From Flavobacterium sp. LC2016-13 (GTDB taxonomy: Bacteria > Bacteroidota > Bacteroidia > Flavobacteriales > Flavobacteriaceae): DNA of 64,000 nt. The stretch is from the NCBI RefSeq assembly GCF_009707955.1, contig NZ_WMDQ01000001.1, positions 434,001 through 498,000 of the forward strand. Direction: 5' to 3'. Made by a program: the position numbers and the translations under genes. Shown piece after piece: positions 19,942 to 30,818 of this stretch (positions are counted from its first letter, which is position 1; each line of letters begins with the position of its first letter). Under the pieces are notes generated by a model. The model was given only the letters and a program-made list of their open reading frames with translations. It ran no database searches and was not told the DNA's origin.

Positions 19942-21334
19942 GATGTGTATCTTTATTTGCTCTTTCTCTAATGTAATTATCTCCTGTTCCTTTCAAGATT
20001 GTTTTTACCTCTGCCTGAGCAATTACAGGGAATGTTCTAGAGTATAATAAAAACAATACGAAGAAGAAACCTATCGTTCCAATGAAAATTCCAATATCAA
20101 CAAATGTTGGTGAAAACATTGTCCAAGAAGATGGAAGGTAATCTCTATGTAAAGAAGTAACAATAATTACGAATCTTTCAAACCACATTCCGATGTTTAC
20201 TACAATCGAAATAATAAATGAGAACATGATACTTGTTCTTAACTTTTTGAACCACATAAATTGTGGAGAGAAAACGTTACAAGTCATCATTGACCAATAT
20301 GCCCACCAGTAAGGTCCGGTAGCTCTGTTCAAGAACGCATATTGTTCATACTCTACACCTGAATACCAAGCTACAAATAACTCAGTGATGTAAGCTACAC
20401 CTACAATAGAACCTGTAATCATGATTACAATATTCATTAACTCAATATGTTGTAGTGTAATATAAGCTTCAAGATTAGATACTTTTCTCATAACAATCAA
20501 CAATGTATTTACCATCGCAAATCCTGAGAAAACCGCTCCGGCAACGAAGTATGGAGGGAAAATTGTTGTATGCCATCCCGGAATTACAGAAGTAGCAAAG
20601 TCCATCGATACAATTGTGTGTACAGAAAGTACAAGTGGAGTAGCCAAACCTGCAAGTACCAAAGACACTTCTTCGAAACGCTGCCAGTCTTTTGCTCTAC
20701 CACTCCATCCAAAACTTAGAATAGAATATACTCTTTTATTAAAAGGTGTTATTGCTCTATCACGTAGCATTGCAAAGTCAGGTAATAAACCAGTCCACCA
20801 GAAAACCAATGATACTGAAAGATAAGTTGAAATTGCAAAAACGTCCCAAAGTAATGGTGAGTTAAAGTTTACCCATAGAGATCCAAATTGATTTGGTATA
20901 GGCAAAACCCAGTATGCTAACCATGGACGTCCCATGTGAATAATTGGAAATAAACCTGCTTGAACTACTGAGAAGATAGTCATTGCTTCTGCAGAACGGT
21001 TAATAGCCATTCTCCAACGTTGACGGAAAAGTAATAATACCGCAGAAATTAATGTACCTGCGTGACCAATACCAACCCACCAAACGAAGTTCGTGATATC
21101 CCAAGCCCAACCAACTGTTTTATTTAATCCCCATGTTCCAATACCGGTAGATACGGTGTAAATTATACAGCCTAACCCCCAAAGGAAGGCTATTAATGCG
21201 ATTGAAAATACAATCCACCAATGTTTATTTGCAGGACCTTCAACAGGTGCAGCGACATCTACAGTTACATCGTGATAAGATTTATCACCTATAACTAAAG
21301 GTTTTCTAATGGGTGCTTCGTAGTGAGACGACAT
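19934..21334 (-). CDS. actC: Alternative complex III NrfD-like subunit ActC
   Basis: A 466-residue integral membrane protein of the NrfD/PsrC family with about ten helices. In alternative complex III ActC forms the menaquinol oxidation site next to the Fe-S subunit ActB. Conserved family features include the segment WWVGIGHAGTLISAVLLLFR and GRPWLAYWVLP. The family is NrfD by overall pattern, and subunit assignment rests also on its position between actB and actD. The soluble N-terminus (MSSHYEAPIRKPLV) supports the chosen ATG. Confidence 0.95.
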   Translation of the reverse strand: MSSHYEAPIRKPLVIGDKSYHDVTVDVAAPVEGPANKHWWIVFSIALIAFLWGLGCIIYTVSTGIGTWGLNKTVGWAWDITNFVWWVGIGHAGTLISAVLLLFRQRWRMAINRSAEAMTIFSVVQAGLFPIIHMGRPWLAYWVLPIPNQFGSLWVNFNSPLLWDVFAISTYLSVSLVFWWTGLLPDFAMLRDRAITPFNKRVYSILSFGWSGRAKDWQRFEEVSLVLAGLATPLVLSVHTIVSMDFATSVIPGWHTTIFPPYFVAGAVFSGFAMVNTLLIVMRKVSNLEAYITLQHIELMNIVIMITGSIVGVAYITELFVAWYSGVEYEQYAFLNRATGPYWWAYWSMMTCNVFSPQFMWFKKLRTSIMFSFIISIVVNIGMWFERFVIIVTSLHRDYLPSSWTMFSPTFVDIGIFIGTIGFFFVLFLLYSRTFPVIAQAEVKTILKGTGDNYIRERANKDTHHE

Positions 21335-21368
21335 AATCCTTTATATGTTTCTTAATTAATAATTTATT

Positions 21369-24300
21369 CTAAGTATTTCTAACTTTAACATGGTAAACCA
21401 CATTAGGTTTTGTTCCAACATGCTCTAATAAGTGGTATGATCTTTCATCAGCAGCTAATTTAGCAACTTTACTTTCAGCATCATTAACATCACCAAATAT
21501 CATTGCTCCAGAAGAACAAGCGTTTGAACAAGCTGTTTGGAATTCCCCATCAGCAACTGGGCGACCTTCATTTTTCGCTTTTAATTTAGTCGCTTGTGTC
21601 ATTTGAATACACATAGAACATTTTTCCATAACTCCACGAGAACGAACGTTTACGTCTGGGTTTAATACCATACGACCTAAATCATCATTCATATGATAAT
21701 CGAATTCTGTGTTTTTGTTATACAAAAACCAGTTAAAACGACGTACTTTATACGGACAGTTGTTTGCACAATAACGAGTACCAACACATCTGTTGTATGC
21801 CATATGGTTTTGACCTTCACGACCGTGAGATGTTGCAGCAACTGGACAAACTGTTTCACATGGTGCGTGATTACAGTGTTGACACATTACTGGTTGAAAA
21901 GAAACTTGTGGATTATCTCCAGGTTTTTCCATTTCATTAAATGTAGATAATGAACTAGATAAACCAGCAATATTCTCTTTTCTTTCATTGTCTCCTGCAA
22001 AAGTACTTTCAGAAGAATAATATCTATCAATACGCAACCAGTGCATATCACGACTTCTTCTTACCTCTGCTTTACCAACAACAGGAACGTTATTTTCAGC
22101 GTGACAAGCAATAACACATGCTCCACATCCGGTACAAGCGTTTAAGTCAATTGAAAGATTAAAGTGATGTCCCGTAGAACGATCAAATGACTCCCATAAA
22201 TCAACTGTTGTAGCTGCAACTTCCTGGTGATCTAAAGATACCATTGGTTGTTCGTTCCAAAATTCAGCATCTTTAGTATTGAAGATTTCTAAGGTAGTTT
22301 CCTTAATGATATCTCCTCTACCCATTAATGTTTTTTGTCCTTGAACACAAGCAAACTCATGAACTCCATTTGCTTTTGCAAGTGAAACAGACTGAACACT
22401 ATTAAAGTTTTTATATAAAGCGTAAGCATTTAAACCTACTTGCATTTCTTCTTTTAAAGCCGCTTTACGACCATAACCAATTGCCAAACCAACCGTACCA
22501 ACAGCTTGTCCTGGCTGAACAATTACCGGAACGTTTTCTAATTTAGAACCATCAGCAGTAGTAATTGTAGCATAACTTCCGTTTAAACCTCCGTTTGCAA
22601 CAATTTCATTTGATAATCCAAGTTTTTTAGCATCAGTATTAGAAACTGTAACATAATTATCCCAAGAAACTCTAGTAATTGGATCCGGAAACTCTTGCAA
22701 CCAAGGATTGTTTGCTTGTTGTCCGTCACCCATACCTGTTTTAGTATACAATACTAATTCGAAATCTCCTGTTGATTTTGATTTTGAAACTGCATTTGCG
22801 GCAGCAGAATAATCAAAAGAACCTGCAGATAAAGCAGTAGAGCCAATTACAAAAACACCATCATGTAATACTTTATTCCAAGAAGAACCAGCAATAATTC
22901 CAGCTGAATTAACTTTAAGATAATCGTAGAAATTTCCACCAATTCCGTTTAGAGATAATAAAACGTCTTGAAATTGTTTTGTATTGAATATAGGGCGAAT
23001 AGTTGGTTGAGTTAAACTATAAGTACCTTTTGTAATCTCAACATCTCCCCAAGATTCTAAGTAATGAGGTGCAGGAGCAGCAATTGTAGTAATTGAAGCA
23101 GTTTCGTCCTCTTTTAAAGAAAAAGCAACTGAAGTTTTTACTTTTTTCAACCCAGATACAAAAGAAGCTGAATCAGCTAATGTATAAACCGGATTAACAC
23201 CACTCATGATTAAAGTATGAACACTTCCTGCATTCAAATCTTTTATCAATTGAGATACAACTGCATCAGAACCTTTTCTAATTTGTCTTGTACCTGCTGT
23301 ATTGAAAGCTTCACTAACCAATACCTGATTGATTGCTAAAACTAATAATTGAGCATTTTTATCTTCAATTCCAGATACTAAAACTCCTTTAGAACCTGCA
23401 GCTTTTAATTGTTGTGCAGCTTTTGTAACTTCTGCTTTATAAGCAGCATCCAAAGAAACAGGAACAGAAGCACCAGCAACAATATTATATATTTGAACTA
23501 AAGCTTGTTTTTGATTAGCAGTAGTCATTGGAACACGCTTATCAGCAGCAGCTCCGGATAATGTCATATTTGATTCAAACTGAAAGTGACGAGACATTTT
23601 TCCATTTTGAGGAATACGTCCTTTTGCATATCCAGCATCGTAGCTACCACCTTGCCAATCTCCTAAGAAATCAGCACCAACAGATACGATTAAAGAAGCT
23701 TTTGAAAAATCATAATCAACTAAAGCTCTTTCACCATAAACTGTTTCAAACGCATCTAATGCGTCTGATGAAGAAACTGCATCATAAACAACATGTTTTG
23801 CATTAGGGTTTTTAGCGATAAATTCAGCAATTAATTTTTCAGTAGATGGACTCGCCAAAGTATTTGTCAATAACACTACTTGTCCACCTTTTGCTTTTGC
23901 ATCAGCAAGACTTGATTTAATTTTTAAATCAACAGCAGACCAGCTACTATTTTTTCCATCCAATTTAGGCTCTTTCAAACGCATGCTGTCATATAATGAC
24001 AGGATAGACGCATGAATTCTAGCATTGGCTGAAAACTTAGCTCCAGAAATAGTATTGTTATCAATTTTAATTGGACGACCCTCACGAGTTTTTACTAAAA
24101 GGTTAGCAAAATCAAAACCATCAAAAACAGTAGTTGCATAATAATCTGCAACACCAGGAATGATTTGTTCTGGTTGCAACACATAAGGTATAGACTTGTG
24201 AACAGGACCTTCGCAGGCAGCTAAAGTTACCGCTGCAGTACTAAATCCTACGTACTTTAAAAAGTCACGACGTGAAGTTCCAGATGAAGCTAAAGCATCT

Positions 24301-24422
24301 GCATTTCCTAAGAATTCATCCGTAGGAATTTCTTCAACAAATTCGTTATTTCTAAGCGCCTCAACAATAGAACTATTTTCTAGTTCTTCAACACTTTTCC
24401 AGTATTTTTTGTTTGATGACAT
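21369..24422 (-). CDS. actB: Alternative complex III Fe-S subunit ActB
   Basis: At 1017 residues this is the large periplasmic subunit. The Tat motif TSRRDFLKYVGFS lies near residue 49, giving export of the folded protein. The central part resembles molybdopterin oxidoreductases but is known in this family to have lost the cofactor. The C-terminal part carries four cysteine clusters: CTGCGACVIACH (about 757), CQHCNHAPCETVCP, CVGTRYCANNCP, and CSMC with a later CSNAC. These hold the iron-sulfur clusters that take electrons from quinol at ActC. The gene follows actA by 32 bp. Confidence 0.96.
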   Translation of the reverse strand: MSSNKKYWKSVEELENSSIVEALRNNEFVEEIPTDEFLGNADALASSGTSRRDFLKYVGFSTAAVTLAACEGPVHKSIPYVLQPEQIIPGVADYYATTVFDGFDFANLLVKTREGRPIKIDNNTISGAKFSANARIHASILSLYDSMRLKEPKLDGKNSSWSAVDLKIKSSLADAKAKGGQVVLLTNTLASPSTEKLIAEFIAKNPNAKHVVYDAVSSSDALDAFETVYGERALVDYDFSKASLIVSVGADFLGDWQGGSYDAGYAKGRIPQNGKMSRHFQFESNMTLSGAAADKRVPMTTANQKQALVQIYNIVAGASVPVSLDAAYKAEVTKAAQQLKAAGSKGVLVSGIEDKNAQLLVLAINQVLVSEAFNTAGTRQIRKGSDAVVSQLIKDLNAGSVHTLIMSGVNPVYTLADSASFVSGLKKVKTSVAFSLKEDETASITTIAAPAPHYLESWGDVEITKGTYSLTQPTIRPIFNTKQFQDVLLSLNGIGGNFYDYLKVNSAGIIAGSSWNKVLHDGVFVIGSTALSAGSFDYSAAANAVSKSKSTGDFELVLYTKTGMGDGQQANNPWLQEFPDPITRVSWDNYVTVSNTDAKKLGLSNEIVANGGLNGSYATITTADGSKLENVPVIVQPGQAVGTVGLAIGYGRKAALKEEMQVGLNAYALYKNFNSVQSVSLAKANGVHEFACVQGQKTLMGRGDIIKETTLEIFNTKDAEFWNEQPMVSLDHQEVAATTVDLWESFDRSTGHHFNLSIDLNACTGCGACVIACHAENNVPVVGKAEVRRSRDMHWLRIDRYYSSESTFAGDNERKENIAGLSSSLSTFNEMEKPGDNPQVSFQPVMCQHCNHAPCETVCPVAATSHGREGQNHMAYNRCVGTRYCANNCPYKVRRFNWFLYNKNTEFDYHMNDDLGRMVLNPDVNVRSRGVMEKCSMCIQMTQATKLKAKNEGRPVADGEFQTACSNACSSGAMIFGDVNDAESKVAKLAADERSYHLLEHVGTKPNVVYHVKVRNT

Positions 24423-24454
24423 TGTATATAAATATTAAAATCTTAATAATTCGA

Positions 24455-25780
24455 TTAATAGTGGCATTTACCGCATTCTAAACCTCCCATTTGCGCTGCA
24501 GTCAATTTCTCTACACCGTATTTTTTAGAAAGTTCAGCATGAATTTTATCATAATATGCATTTCCTTCCATCTTAACATCAGTTTTTCTATGGCAATCAA
24601 TACACCATCCCATTGTTAATTTAGAATATTGCTTCATGATCTCAAATTCCTGTACCGGACCGTGACAAGTTTGACATTCAACACCTGCAACAGAAACGTG
24701 TTGTGAGTGGTTGAAATAAACAAAATCAGGAAGATTATGAATACGAACCCATTTTACTGGCTGCGTTTTTCCGGTATAAGCTTGTTTAGTCTTATCCCAT
24801 CCTACAGCATCATATAGTTTTTGAATCTGAGCATCGTAAAACGCTTTACTGTATTCAGCAGTAGCTGTAGTTTCAGCAACTTCAGAAATGTTTTTATGAC
24901 AGTTCATACAAACATTTAAAGATGGAATACCAGCATTTTTACTTACACGTGCAGCAGAGTGACAATACTTACAATTGATTTCATTATCACCAGCGTGAAT
25001 TTTATGAGAATAATGAATTGGCTGAATTGGTTCGTAATTTTGATCTACACCTACTTGCATTAAGAAAGCATACACAAAATAACCACTTGCCAAAAGCAAA
25101 AAGATTGAAGTAACCAATACTAAAAATTGATTTTTAGCAAAAGCTTTCCAAATTGGCGTTCTAGCCTCTTTTGGAGCAACTTCAATACCATTATTACTAG
25201 CAACTTTAGTCAACACTTTGTTCACCATGAACAACATAACAACCAAAATAGCCATTACAAGCGCAAGAGCACCTAAAATAATGTTATTAGAAATCCCACT
25301 TCCTCCTTCTTGAGGCCCTGTTGGCAATTCACCAACCACTTTAGGAGGATCAACTTTTACTTCAGAAGTGTAAGCGATAATATTATCAATATCACCTTCA
25401 GACAATTGAGGAAAAGCAGTCATTACAGACTTGTTGTTTTCTTCAAAAAGTTTTACAGCAACAGCATCACCTGATTTAATAACTTCAGAACTGTTGTGAA
25501 CCCACTTGTAGATCCAAGCCATTTCATGCTTAGCAGCAACTCCTCTTAAAGCAGGACCTGTTGATTTAGCATCTAATTTGTGACATGCAGCGCAATTTGC
25601 ATTAAAAAGTTCCTTCCCTTTTACTGGATCACCACCTGTTGTTGCGGCCGGAGCAGCAGCTGCAGGTGCCGCCGGAGCAGCAGCTTCTTGAGCAAATGAA
25701 GTTAGGGAGAAAATCAGCGTTAGCGATAAGCTAAGCAGCAATTTTCTTGAGATCGAATTATGGTTACCCACCTTTTTCAT
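24455..25780 (-). CDS. actA: Alternative complex III multiheme cytochrome ActA
   Basis: The 441-residue first gene of the act-cta operon. It has a signal peptide (SLTSFAQ) and an Ala/Pro linker, then an N-terminal monoheme domain with CAACHKLD (about residue 56). One transmembrane helix follows at about 165-185 and a second hydrophobic stretch at about 215-235. The C-terminal half has CKYCH, CMNCH, CQTCH, CIDCH and a last CGKCHY at the very end. That is six CxxCH sites in all, against the pentaheme description usual for ActA. It forms the heme wire between ActB and ActE. Confidence 0.93.
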   Translation of the reverse strand: MKKVGNHNSISRKLLLSLSLTLIFSLTSFAQEAAAPAAPAAAAPAATTGGDPVKGKELFNANCAACHKLDAKSTGPALRGVAAKHEMAWIYKWVHNSSEVIKSGDAVAVKLFEENNKSVMTAFPQLSEGDIDNIIAYTSEVKVDPPKVVGELPTGPQEGGSGISNNIILGALALVMAILVVMLFMVNKVLTKVASNNGIEVAPKEARTPIWKAFAKNQFLVLVTSIFLLLASGYFVYAFLMQVGVDQNYEPIQPIHYSHKIHAGDNEINCKYCHSAARVSKNAGIPSLNVCMNCHKNISEVAETTATAEYSKAFYDAQIQKLYDAVGWDKTKQAYTGKTQPVKWVRIHNLPDFVYFNHSQHVSVAGVECQTCHGPVQEFEIMKQYSKLTMGWCIDCHRKTDVKMEGNAYYDKIHAELSKKYGVEKLTAAQMGGLECGKCHY

Positions 25781-25867
25781 ATAGTATAATAATTATCTAC
25801 TAATTTTTGGTATGGTTTTTTCTATATTAATTTAGTAAAAACCGAACACCTTCTTTTAAAACTTGCA

Positions 25868-25896
25868 CAAAAATACGACTTATGAACTATTCTCAA
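25868..25896 (-). promoter_or_regulatory. Promoter of act-cta operon
   Basis: The -7 box TATTTTTG (25868-25875) and a -33 TTG (25894-25896) are separated by 18 nt, which fits the flavobacterial promoter pattern. Start of transcription is expected near 25862, leaving a leader of about 80 nt before actA. No hairpin is obvious in the leader. Confidence 0.65.
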
Positions 25897-25973
25897 AACC
25901 TTAAAATACTCTTAAATATCAATTTATATCAATTCTAAATAATATCAAAATTTTAAATACAAACTTTAAATAC

Positions 25974-25981
25974 TATTTTTG
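25974..25981 (+). promoter_or_regulatory. -7 box of SPOR-domain gene
   Basis: TATTTTTG matches TAnnTTTG and lies 18 bp before the ATG at 26000, leaving a very short leader. No -33 TTG is evident. The TTG inside this box could be read as a start codon, but the promoter role and the later ATG explain it better. Confidence 0.45.
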
Positions 25982-25999
25982 CATAAAAACCATCACATT

Positions 26000-26389
26000 A
26001 TGAGAATTTTAACCCCTTCAAAAAGTGTTTTCTTAACAATTCCAATGTTTCTTTTGGCATATAATATTAATGCTCAAGACCAAAATTTAACACTTAATCA
26101 AGACCCTAAATTTGAACAGTTGCTTAATGATAAACGTAAAATTAACACGTCAATAAGCACAAACGATACTTATAAAATTCAAATCTTCAGCGGGAAAAGC
26201 GAAGAAGCAAAAAAAACCTTAACTGATTTCAAAAGAGAGTATACTAACATTGACGGTACCATAATTTTTAACACTCCAAACTATAAAGTGTGGGTTGGAA
26301 ATTTTAGAACCCGAATCGAAGCGGAACGAAATTTAGCCGAAATTAAGAATAAATACAAAAGTGTTTTTCTAATTAAACCAAGTAAATAA
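26000..26389 (+). CDS. Small secreted SPOR-domain protein
   Basis: The protein has 129 residues counting from ATG 26000 (MRILTPSKSVFLTIPMF). A signal peptide ends near NINAQ. The C-terminal 70 residues have the SPOR pattern: YKIQIFSGKSEEAKKTL, then FNTPNYKVWVGNFRTR and an EAERNLAEIKNKYKSVFLI ending. SPOR domains bind glycan-only (denuded) peptidoglycan at division or remodelling sites, so a periplasmic cell-wall role is likely but unproven. The gene diverges from the act operon and has its own terminator. Confidence 0.85.
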   Translation: MRILTPSKSVFLTIPMFLLAYNINAQDQNLTLNQDPKFEQLLNDKRKINTSISTNDTYKIQIFSGKSEEAKKTLTDFKREYTNIDGTIIFNTPNYKVWVGNFRTRIEAERNLAEIKNKYKSVFLIKPSK

Positions 26390-26410
26390 GAATTCAGAAT
26401 AACAAATTCA

Positions 26411-26437
26411 AAACCACTCTAGCAGTGGTTTTTTTAT
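26411..26437 (+). terminator. Terminator of SPOR-domain gene
   Basis: An 8-bp stem AAACCACT/AGTGGTTT with loop CTAGC is followed by a T run. It lies 22 bp after the stop. Confidence 0.85.
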
Positions 26438-26571
26438 ACCTAGATTTACGAAAAAACCAAATCACAACTTAGGAGACAAACTGCTTTTATTATCAATTTA
26501 CGTCGATCTAACGCATCAAAAGATTAAAAACAACTTACCCAGCATATTCATTACAAGGAAAGATCAGAAAC

Positions 26572-26604
26572 AAAAAAAGTCCCAATTTTCATTGGGACTT
26601 TTTT
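26572..26604 (-). terminator. Terminator of rimP-nusA-infB
   Basis: The stem AAAAAAGTCCCAAT pairs with ATTGGGACTTTTTT around a 4-nt loop, 17 bp after the infB stop, and has a T run on the minus strand. Confidence 0.87.
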
Positions 26605-26620
26605 AATATAATATTGAATT

Positions 26621-29509
26621 TTATTTCAATTTCTTTTTGATTGCAACTTCATGGTATGCTTCAATAACATCTCTTTCTTCAATGTCATTATATCCTTTAA
26701 TTTGGATACCACAATCGTAACCTTTAGAAACTTCTTTAACATCATCTTTGAAACGTTTCAAGGCAACAAGTTCACCTGTATGAACCACTACTCCATCTCT
26801 AATAACTCTAATTTTAGAAGTTCTCATGATTTTACCATCCATCACCATACAACCAGCGATTGAACCCACTTTAGAAATTTTGAAAATCTCACGAATTTCA
26901 GCAGTTCCTAAAATTTCTTCTTTCATCTCTGGAGCTAACATTCCTTCCATCGCATCTTTCAGGTCATCGATAGCAGCATAAATAATAGAATAGTAACGGA
27001 TATCGATTTCTTCTTTATCTGCAAGTTGTCTTGCATTTCCTGCAGGACGAACGTTAAATCCGATAATGATTGCATCAGAAGCAGAAGCTAACATAACGTC
27101 AGTTTCAGTAATTGCTCCAACACCTTTATGTATAATATTAATTTGAATTTCTTCTGTAGAAAGTTTAGAGAACGAATCTGATAATGCTTCAACAGATCCA
27201 TCAACGTCTCCTTTAAGGATTACGTTCAATTCTTTAAACTGACCAAGTGCGATACGACGACCAATTTCATCAAGTGTAATATGACGCTGTGTACGTACAG
27301 ATTGTTCACGCATTAATTGAGAACGTTTAGATGCAATTTGTTTTGCTTCTTTTTCGTCTTCAAAAACGTTGAATTTATCACCCGCAGTTGCAGCACCATC
27401 TAAACCTAAAACTGATACTGGAGTCGAAGGACCTGCCTCTATAACAATATGCCCTCTTTCATCATGCATGGCTTTAATTTTACCATGATGTTTTCCTGCC
27501 AACATATAATCTCCAATTTTCAATGTACCTTGTTGAACTAAGATTGTAGAAACATATCCTTTTCCTTTATCCAAGAACGCTTCAACAACAGTTCCCTGAG
27601 CTGCTTTATTTGGATTTGCTTTCAAATCTAAAATTTCAGCTTCTAATAAAACTTTTTCTAATAATTCTTTTACTCCTGTTCCAACTTTTGCAGAAATATC
27701 ATGTGACTGAATTTTTCCACCCCAATCTTCAACAAGTAAATTCATACCAGCCAAACGCTCTTTGATTTTCTCAACATTAGCATTGGGTTTATCAATTTTA
27801 TTGATTGCAAATATAATTGGCACTCCCGCAGCTTGTGCGTGAGAAATTGCTTCTTTTGTTTGTGGCATGATATCATCATCCGCGGCTACTACAATAATAG
27901 CAATATCGGTAACTTGAGCTCCACGTGCACGCATCGCGGTAAACGCCTCGTGACCTGGTGTATCTAAGAATGCGATTTTTTGACCGTTATCCAAAGTAAC
28001 TCCGTAAGCTCCAATGTGCTGTGTAATACCTCCAGACTCACCAGCGATAACATTCTCTTTACGAATATAATCCAGTAAAGATGTTTTACCGTGATCGACG
28101 TGACCCATTACGGTAACAATCGGTGCTCTGACAACTAGGTCTTCTTCTTTATCTGCAACTACTTCTATAGCTTCTTCGATATCAACAGTGATGAATTCAA
28201 CTTCATAACCAAACTCGTCAGCTACGATAGTTAAAGTTTCAGCATCTAAACGTTGGTTCATGGTTACCATTATACCAAGAGACATACAAGTTCCAATTAC
28301 TTTAGTAATCGGCACATCCATCATGATTGCAATTTCACCAACAGTAACGAATTCCGTAACTTTAATAGTTTTACTTCCTTCATCAAGTGCTCTTTGCTCT
28401 TCATCAGATTTTTGACGGTGTGTATCTCTTTTATCTCTTCTGTATTTAGCGGCTTTTGATTTTCCACCTTTACCTTGAAGTTTTTCAAGAGTTTCTCTAA
28501 TTTGGTTTTTTACTTCCTCTTCAGTAGGCTCTACTTTAGCTACAATTGCAGGACGGTTTCCTTTTACAAAACCTGGTCTTGCACTTCTGTTAGCATTAAA
28601 ACCTCCACCGCTACCACCAGTATTTGGGGTAATTTTATTAGGATTTGGAGTTCCCGGCGCATTACCTGTAGCAGGTTTTGGCGCACCCGGCGCTCCTGGT
28701 TTAGGAGCAATTCTTTTACGCTTATTTTTATTAGCGTTATTATTTGCACCTGGAGCTCCTGGTTTATTAGGAGTAATTTTCGGATCTTCTTTCTTTTTCT
28801 TAGGTTTATTAAATTGAGATAAATCAATTGTTTGCCCAGTAAGAGTTGTTCCCGATAATTTTTGATATTGCGTAGTGATTGTCTCTTCTGCAGTTGACGG
28901 ATCTGTTGAAACAACAGGCTCTTGTGTTACTACTTTAGGAGCTTCAATTTTCACTTCTTTTTTCTCTGTAATAATAGGTTTTTCTACCTTTTTCTCTTCA
29001 GAAACTACAGGAGGAGCAATTGGCTCAGGCTGTACAATTTCTTTTTGAGCAGGTTTTTCTGGTTGAGTTGGAGCAACAACTGCTTTTGATTCTTCAGTTT
29101 TAACTGGTTCCTCAACAGGAGGAGAAACAACTGCAGGTTTCTTTGGATTCAAATCAATTTTACCAACCTGAACAGGTCCTGTCACAACAGCTTTCGCTTT
29201 TATGATCTCTTGCTGTTTTTGACGCTCTTCGTCTTGTCTGCGTTTGTCTTCAATTTCTTTCTCACGTTCAACACGCAATGCTTCTTTTTCTTTTCTTTTC
29301 TCTTCTCCTACCTCTTTAGAAGCTTCCTTATTCCCCTTATCGCCCGCAAATTGGCTTTGTAGGATATTAAATTCGCTATCAGAAATTTTCGCATTTGGAT
29401 TTGCATCAATAGCAATTCCCTTATCTTTTAGATAATCAACAGCTCTTTCTAACGAAATATTTAATTCCCTTAAAACCTTGTTTATTCTTATTACTCTCTC
29501 TTCAGACAT
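26621..29509 (-). CDS. infB: Translation initiation factor IF-2
   Basis: IF-2 is the GTPase that places initiator tRNA on the 30S subunit. The protein has 962 residues. An IF2-N domain lies at the start ([21 protein letters not shown]), then a long Pro/Lys/Glu/Ala-rich disordered linker to about residue 370, as usual in Bacteroidota. The GTPase motifs are GHVDHGKTS (about 468), DTPGHEAF (about 515) and NKID (about 570). Domains II to IV fill the C-terminal half. It is the last gene of rimP-nusA-infB. Confidence 0.98.
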   Translation of the reverse strand: MSEERVIRINKVLRELNISLERAVDYLKDKGIAIDANPNAKISDSEFNILQSQFAGDKGNKEASKEVGEEKRKEKEALRVEREKEIEDKRRQDEERQKQQEIIKAKAVVTGPVQVGKIDLNPKKPAVVSPPVEEPVKTEESKAVVAPTQPEKPAQKEIVQPEPIAPPVVSEEKKVEKPIITEKKEVKIEAPKVVTQEPVVSTDPSTAEETITTQYQKLSGTTLTGQTIDLSQFNKPKKKKEDPKITPNKPGAPGANNNANKNKRKRIAPKPGAPGAPKPATGNAPGTPNPNKITPNTGGSGGGFNANRSARPGFVKGNRPAIVAKVEPTEEEVKNQIRETLEKLQGKGGKSKAAKYRRDKRDTHRQKSDEEQRALDEGSKTIKVTEFVTVGEIAIMMDVPITKVIGTCMSLGIMVTMNQRLDAETLTIVADEFGYEVEFITVDIEEAIEVVADKEEDLVVRAPIVTVMGHVDHGKTSLLDYIRKENVIAGESGGITQHIGAYGVTLDNGQKIAFLDTPGHEAFTAMRARGAQVTDIAIIVVAADDDIMPQTKEAISHAQAAGVPIIFAINKIDKPNANVEKIKERLAGMNLLVEDWGGKIQSHDISAKVGTGVKELLEKVLLEAEILDLKANPNKAAQGTVVEAFLDKGKGYVSTILVQQGTLKIGDYMLAGKHHGKIKAMHDERGHIVIEAGPSTPVSVLGLDGAATAGDKFNVFEDEKEAKQIASKRSQLMREQSVRTQRHITLDEIGRRIALGQFKELNVILKGDVDGSVEALSDSFSKLSTEEIQINIIHKGVGAITETDVMLASASDAIIIGFNVRPAGNARQLADKEEIDIRYYSIIYAAIDDLKDAMEGMLAPEMKEEILGTAEIREIFKISKVGSIAGCMVMDGKIMRTSKIRVIRDGVVVHTGELVALKRFKDDVKEVSKGYDCGIQIKGYNDIEERDVIEAYHEVAIKKKLK

Positions 29510-29557
29510 ATAACCTTTTTATTATTACCTTTTTCGTTGTGTTGTTGGAGCAGATAA

Positions 29558-30805
29558 CTAGCTATCAAACTCCTCTTTTAGTATTTTCATAACATCAAGA
29601 ATTGTTTCCTCTTCTAAATCTGTTCTTCTTACTAAATCTTCTACTTCTTGTTTTAAGATACTTCTAGCTGTATCTAAACCAATTTTTGCAAATTCTTCGA
29701 TAACCCAGCCTTCAATTTCATCTGAAAACTCTGTTAATTCAACGTCATCATCTTCTCCAGTGGCAACATCACCTTCTCTGATAACATCTAGCTCATAACC
29801 TGTTAGCTGACCTGCTAATTTAATATTGTGACCACCTCTACCAATTGCCTTAGAAACTTCTTCTAATTTCAAGAAAACTTCGGCTCTTTTGTTTTCTTCA
29901 TCAATTTTGATTGAAGAAACTTTTGCAGGGCTTAATGCTCTTGTAATAAACAATTGAATATTGTTTGTATAATTGATTACGTCGATATTTTCGTTTCCTA
30001 ACTCACGAACAATTCCATGAATACGAGAACCTTTCATACCAACACAAGCTCCAACAGGATCAATTCTATCATCATAAGAATCTACTGCTACTTTTGCTTT
30101 TTCACCAGGAATACGCACTACATTTTTAACAGTAATCAAACCGTCAAATACTTCAGGAATTTCTTGTTCAAATAATTTTTCTAAGAACTTTTCAGAAGTT
30201 CTAGACATAATAATTTGAGGTTTGTTTCCTTTCAATTCAACGCTTTCAATAATTCCACGAACGTTATCTCCTTTACGGAAAAAGTCAGATGGAATTTGTT
30301 TTTCTTTCGGAAGTACAATTTCGTTTCCTTCATCATCAACCAGGATAACTACTCTAGGACGTACATGATGTACTTCTGCTGTATAAATATCACCGATAAT
30401 ATCTTTAAATTGCTTATAAAGATTTGTATTATCGTGTTCGTGAATTTTAGATATTAAGTTTTGGCGTAAAGCTAAAATAGCTCTTCTTCCTAAATCAATC
30501 AATTTTACCTCTTCAGAAACTTCTTCACCAATTTCAAAATCCGCTTCGATCATTCTTGCTTCAGTCAAAGTAATTTCTTCGTTCTCAAAATCAAGATCTT
30601 CGTCAGCAACAATAACTCTTCTTCTCCAAATCTCCATATCTCCTTTATCAGGATTTATAATGATATCGAAGTTATCATCAGAACCGTATTTTTTCTTCAA
30701 TGCATTTCTAAACACGTCCTCTAAAATTGCCATAAGCGTTACACGATCAATAAGTTTATTATCTTTAAACTCTGAGAATGAATCGATTAATGCTAAATTT
30801 TCCAT
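29558..30805 (-). CDS. nusA: Transcription factor NusA
   Basis: NusA binds RNA polymerase and modulates pausing, termination and antitermination. The 415-residue protein has the N-terminal polymerase-binding domain, an S1 domain at about 130-200 (EVHHVRPRVVILV), and tandem KH domains containing DPVGACVGMKGSRI and AIGRGGHNIKLA. It ends in a short acidic tail. The tail lacks the long acidic-repeat pair of E. coli NusA, as is normal outside proteobacteria. It lies 13 bp after rimP. Confidence 0.97.
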   Translation of the reverse strand: MENLALIDSFSEFKDNKLIDRVTLMAILEDVFRNALKKKYGSDDNFDIIINPDKGDMEIWRRRVIVADEDLDFENEEITLTEARMIEADFEIGEEVSEEVKLIDLGRRAILALRQNLISKIHEHDNTNLYKQFKDIIGDIYTAEVHHVRPRVVILVDDEGNEIVLPKEKQIPSDFFRKGDNVRGIIESVELKGNKPQIIMSRTSEKFLEKLFEQEIPEVFDGLITVKNVVRIPGEKAKVAVDSYDDRIDPVGACVGMKGSRIHGIVRELGNENIDVINYTNNIQLFITRALSPAKVSSIKIDEENKRAEVFLKLEEVSKAIGRGGHNIKLAGQLTGYELDVIREGDVATGEDDDVELTEFSDEIEGWVIEEFAKIGLDTARSILKQEVEDLVRRTDLEEETILDVMKILKEEFDS

Positions 30806-30818
30806 GCGAATTCTTTAA

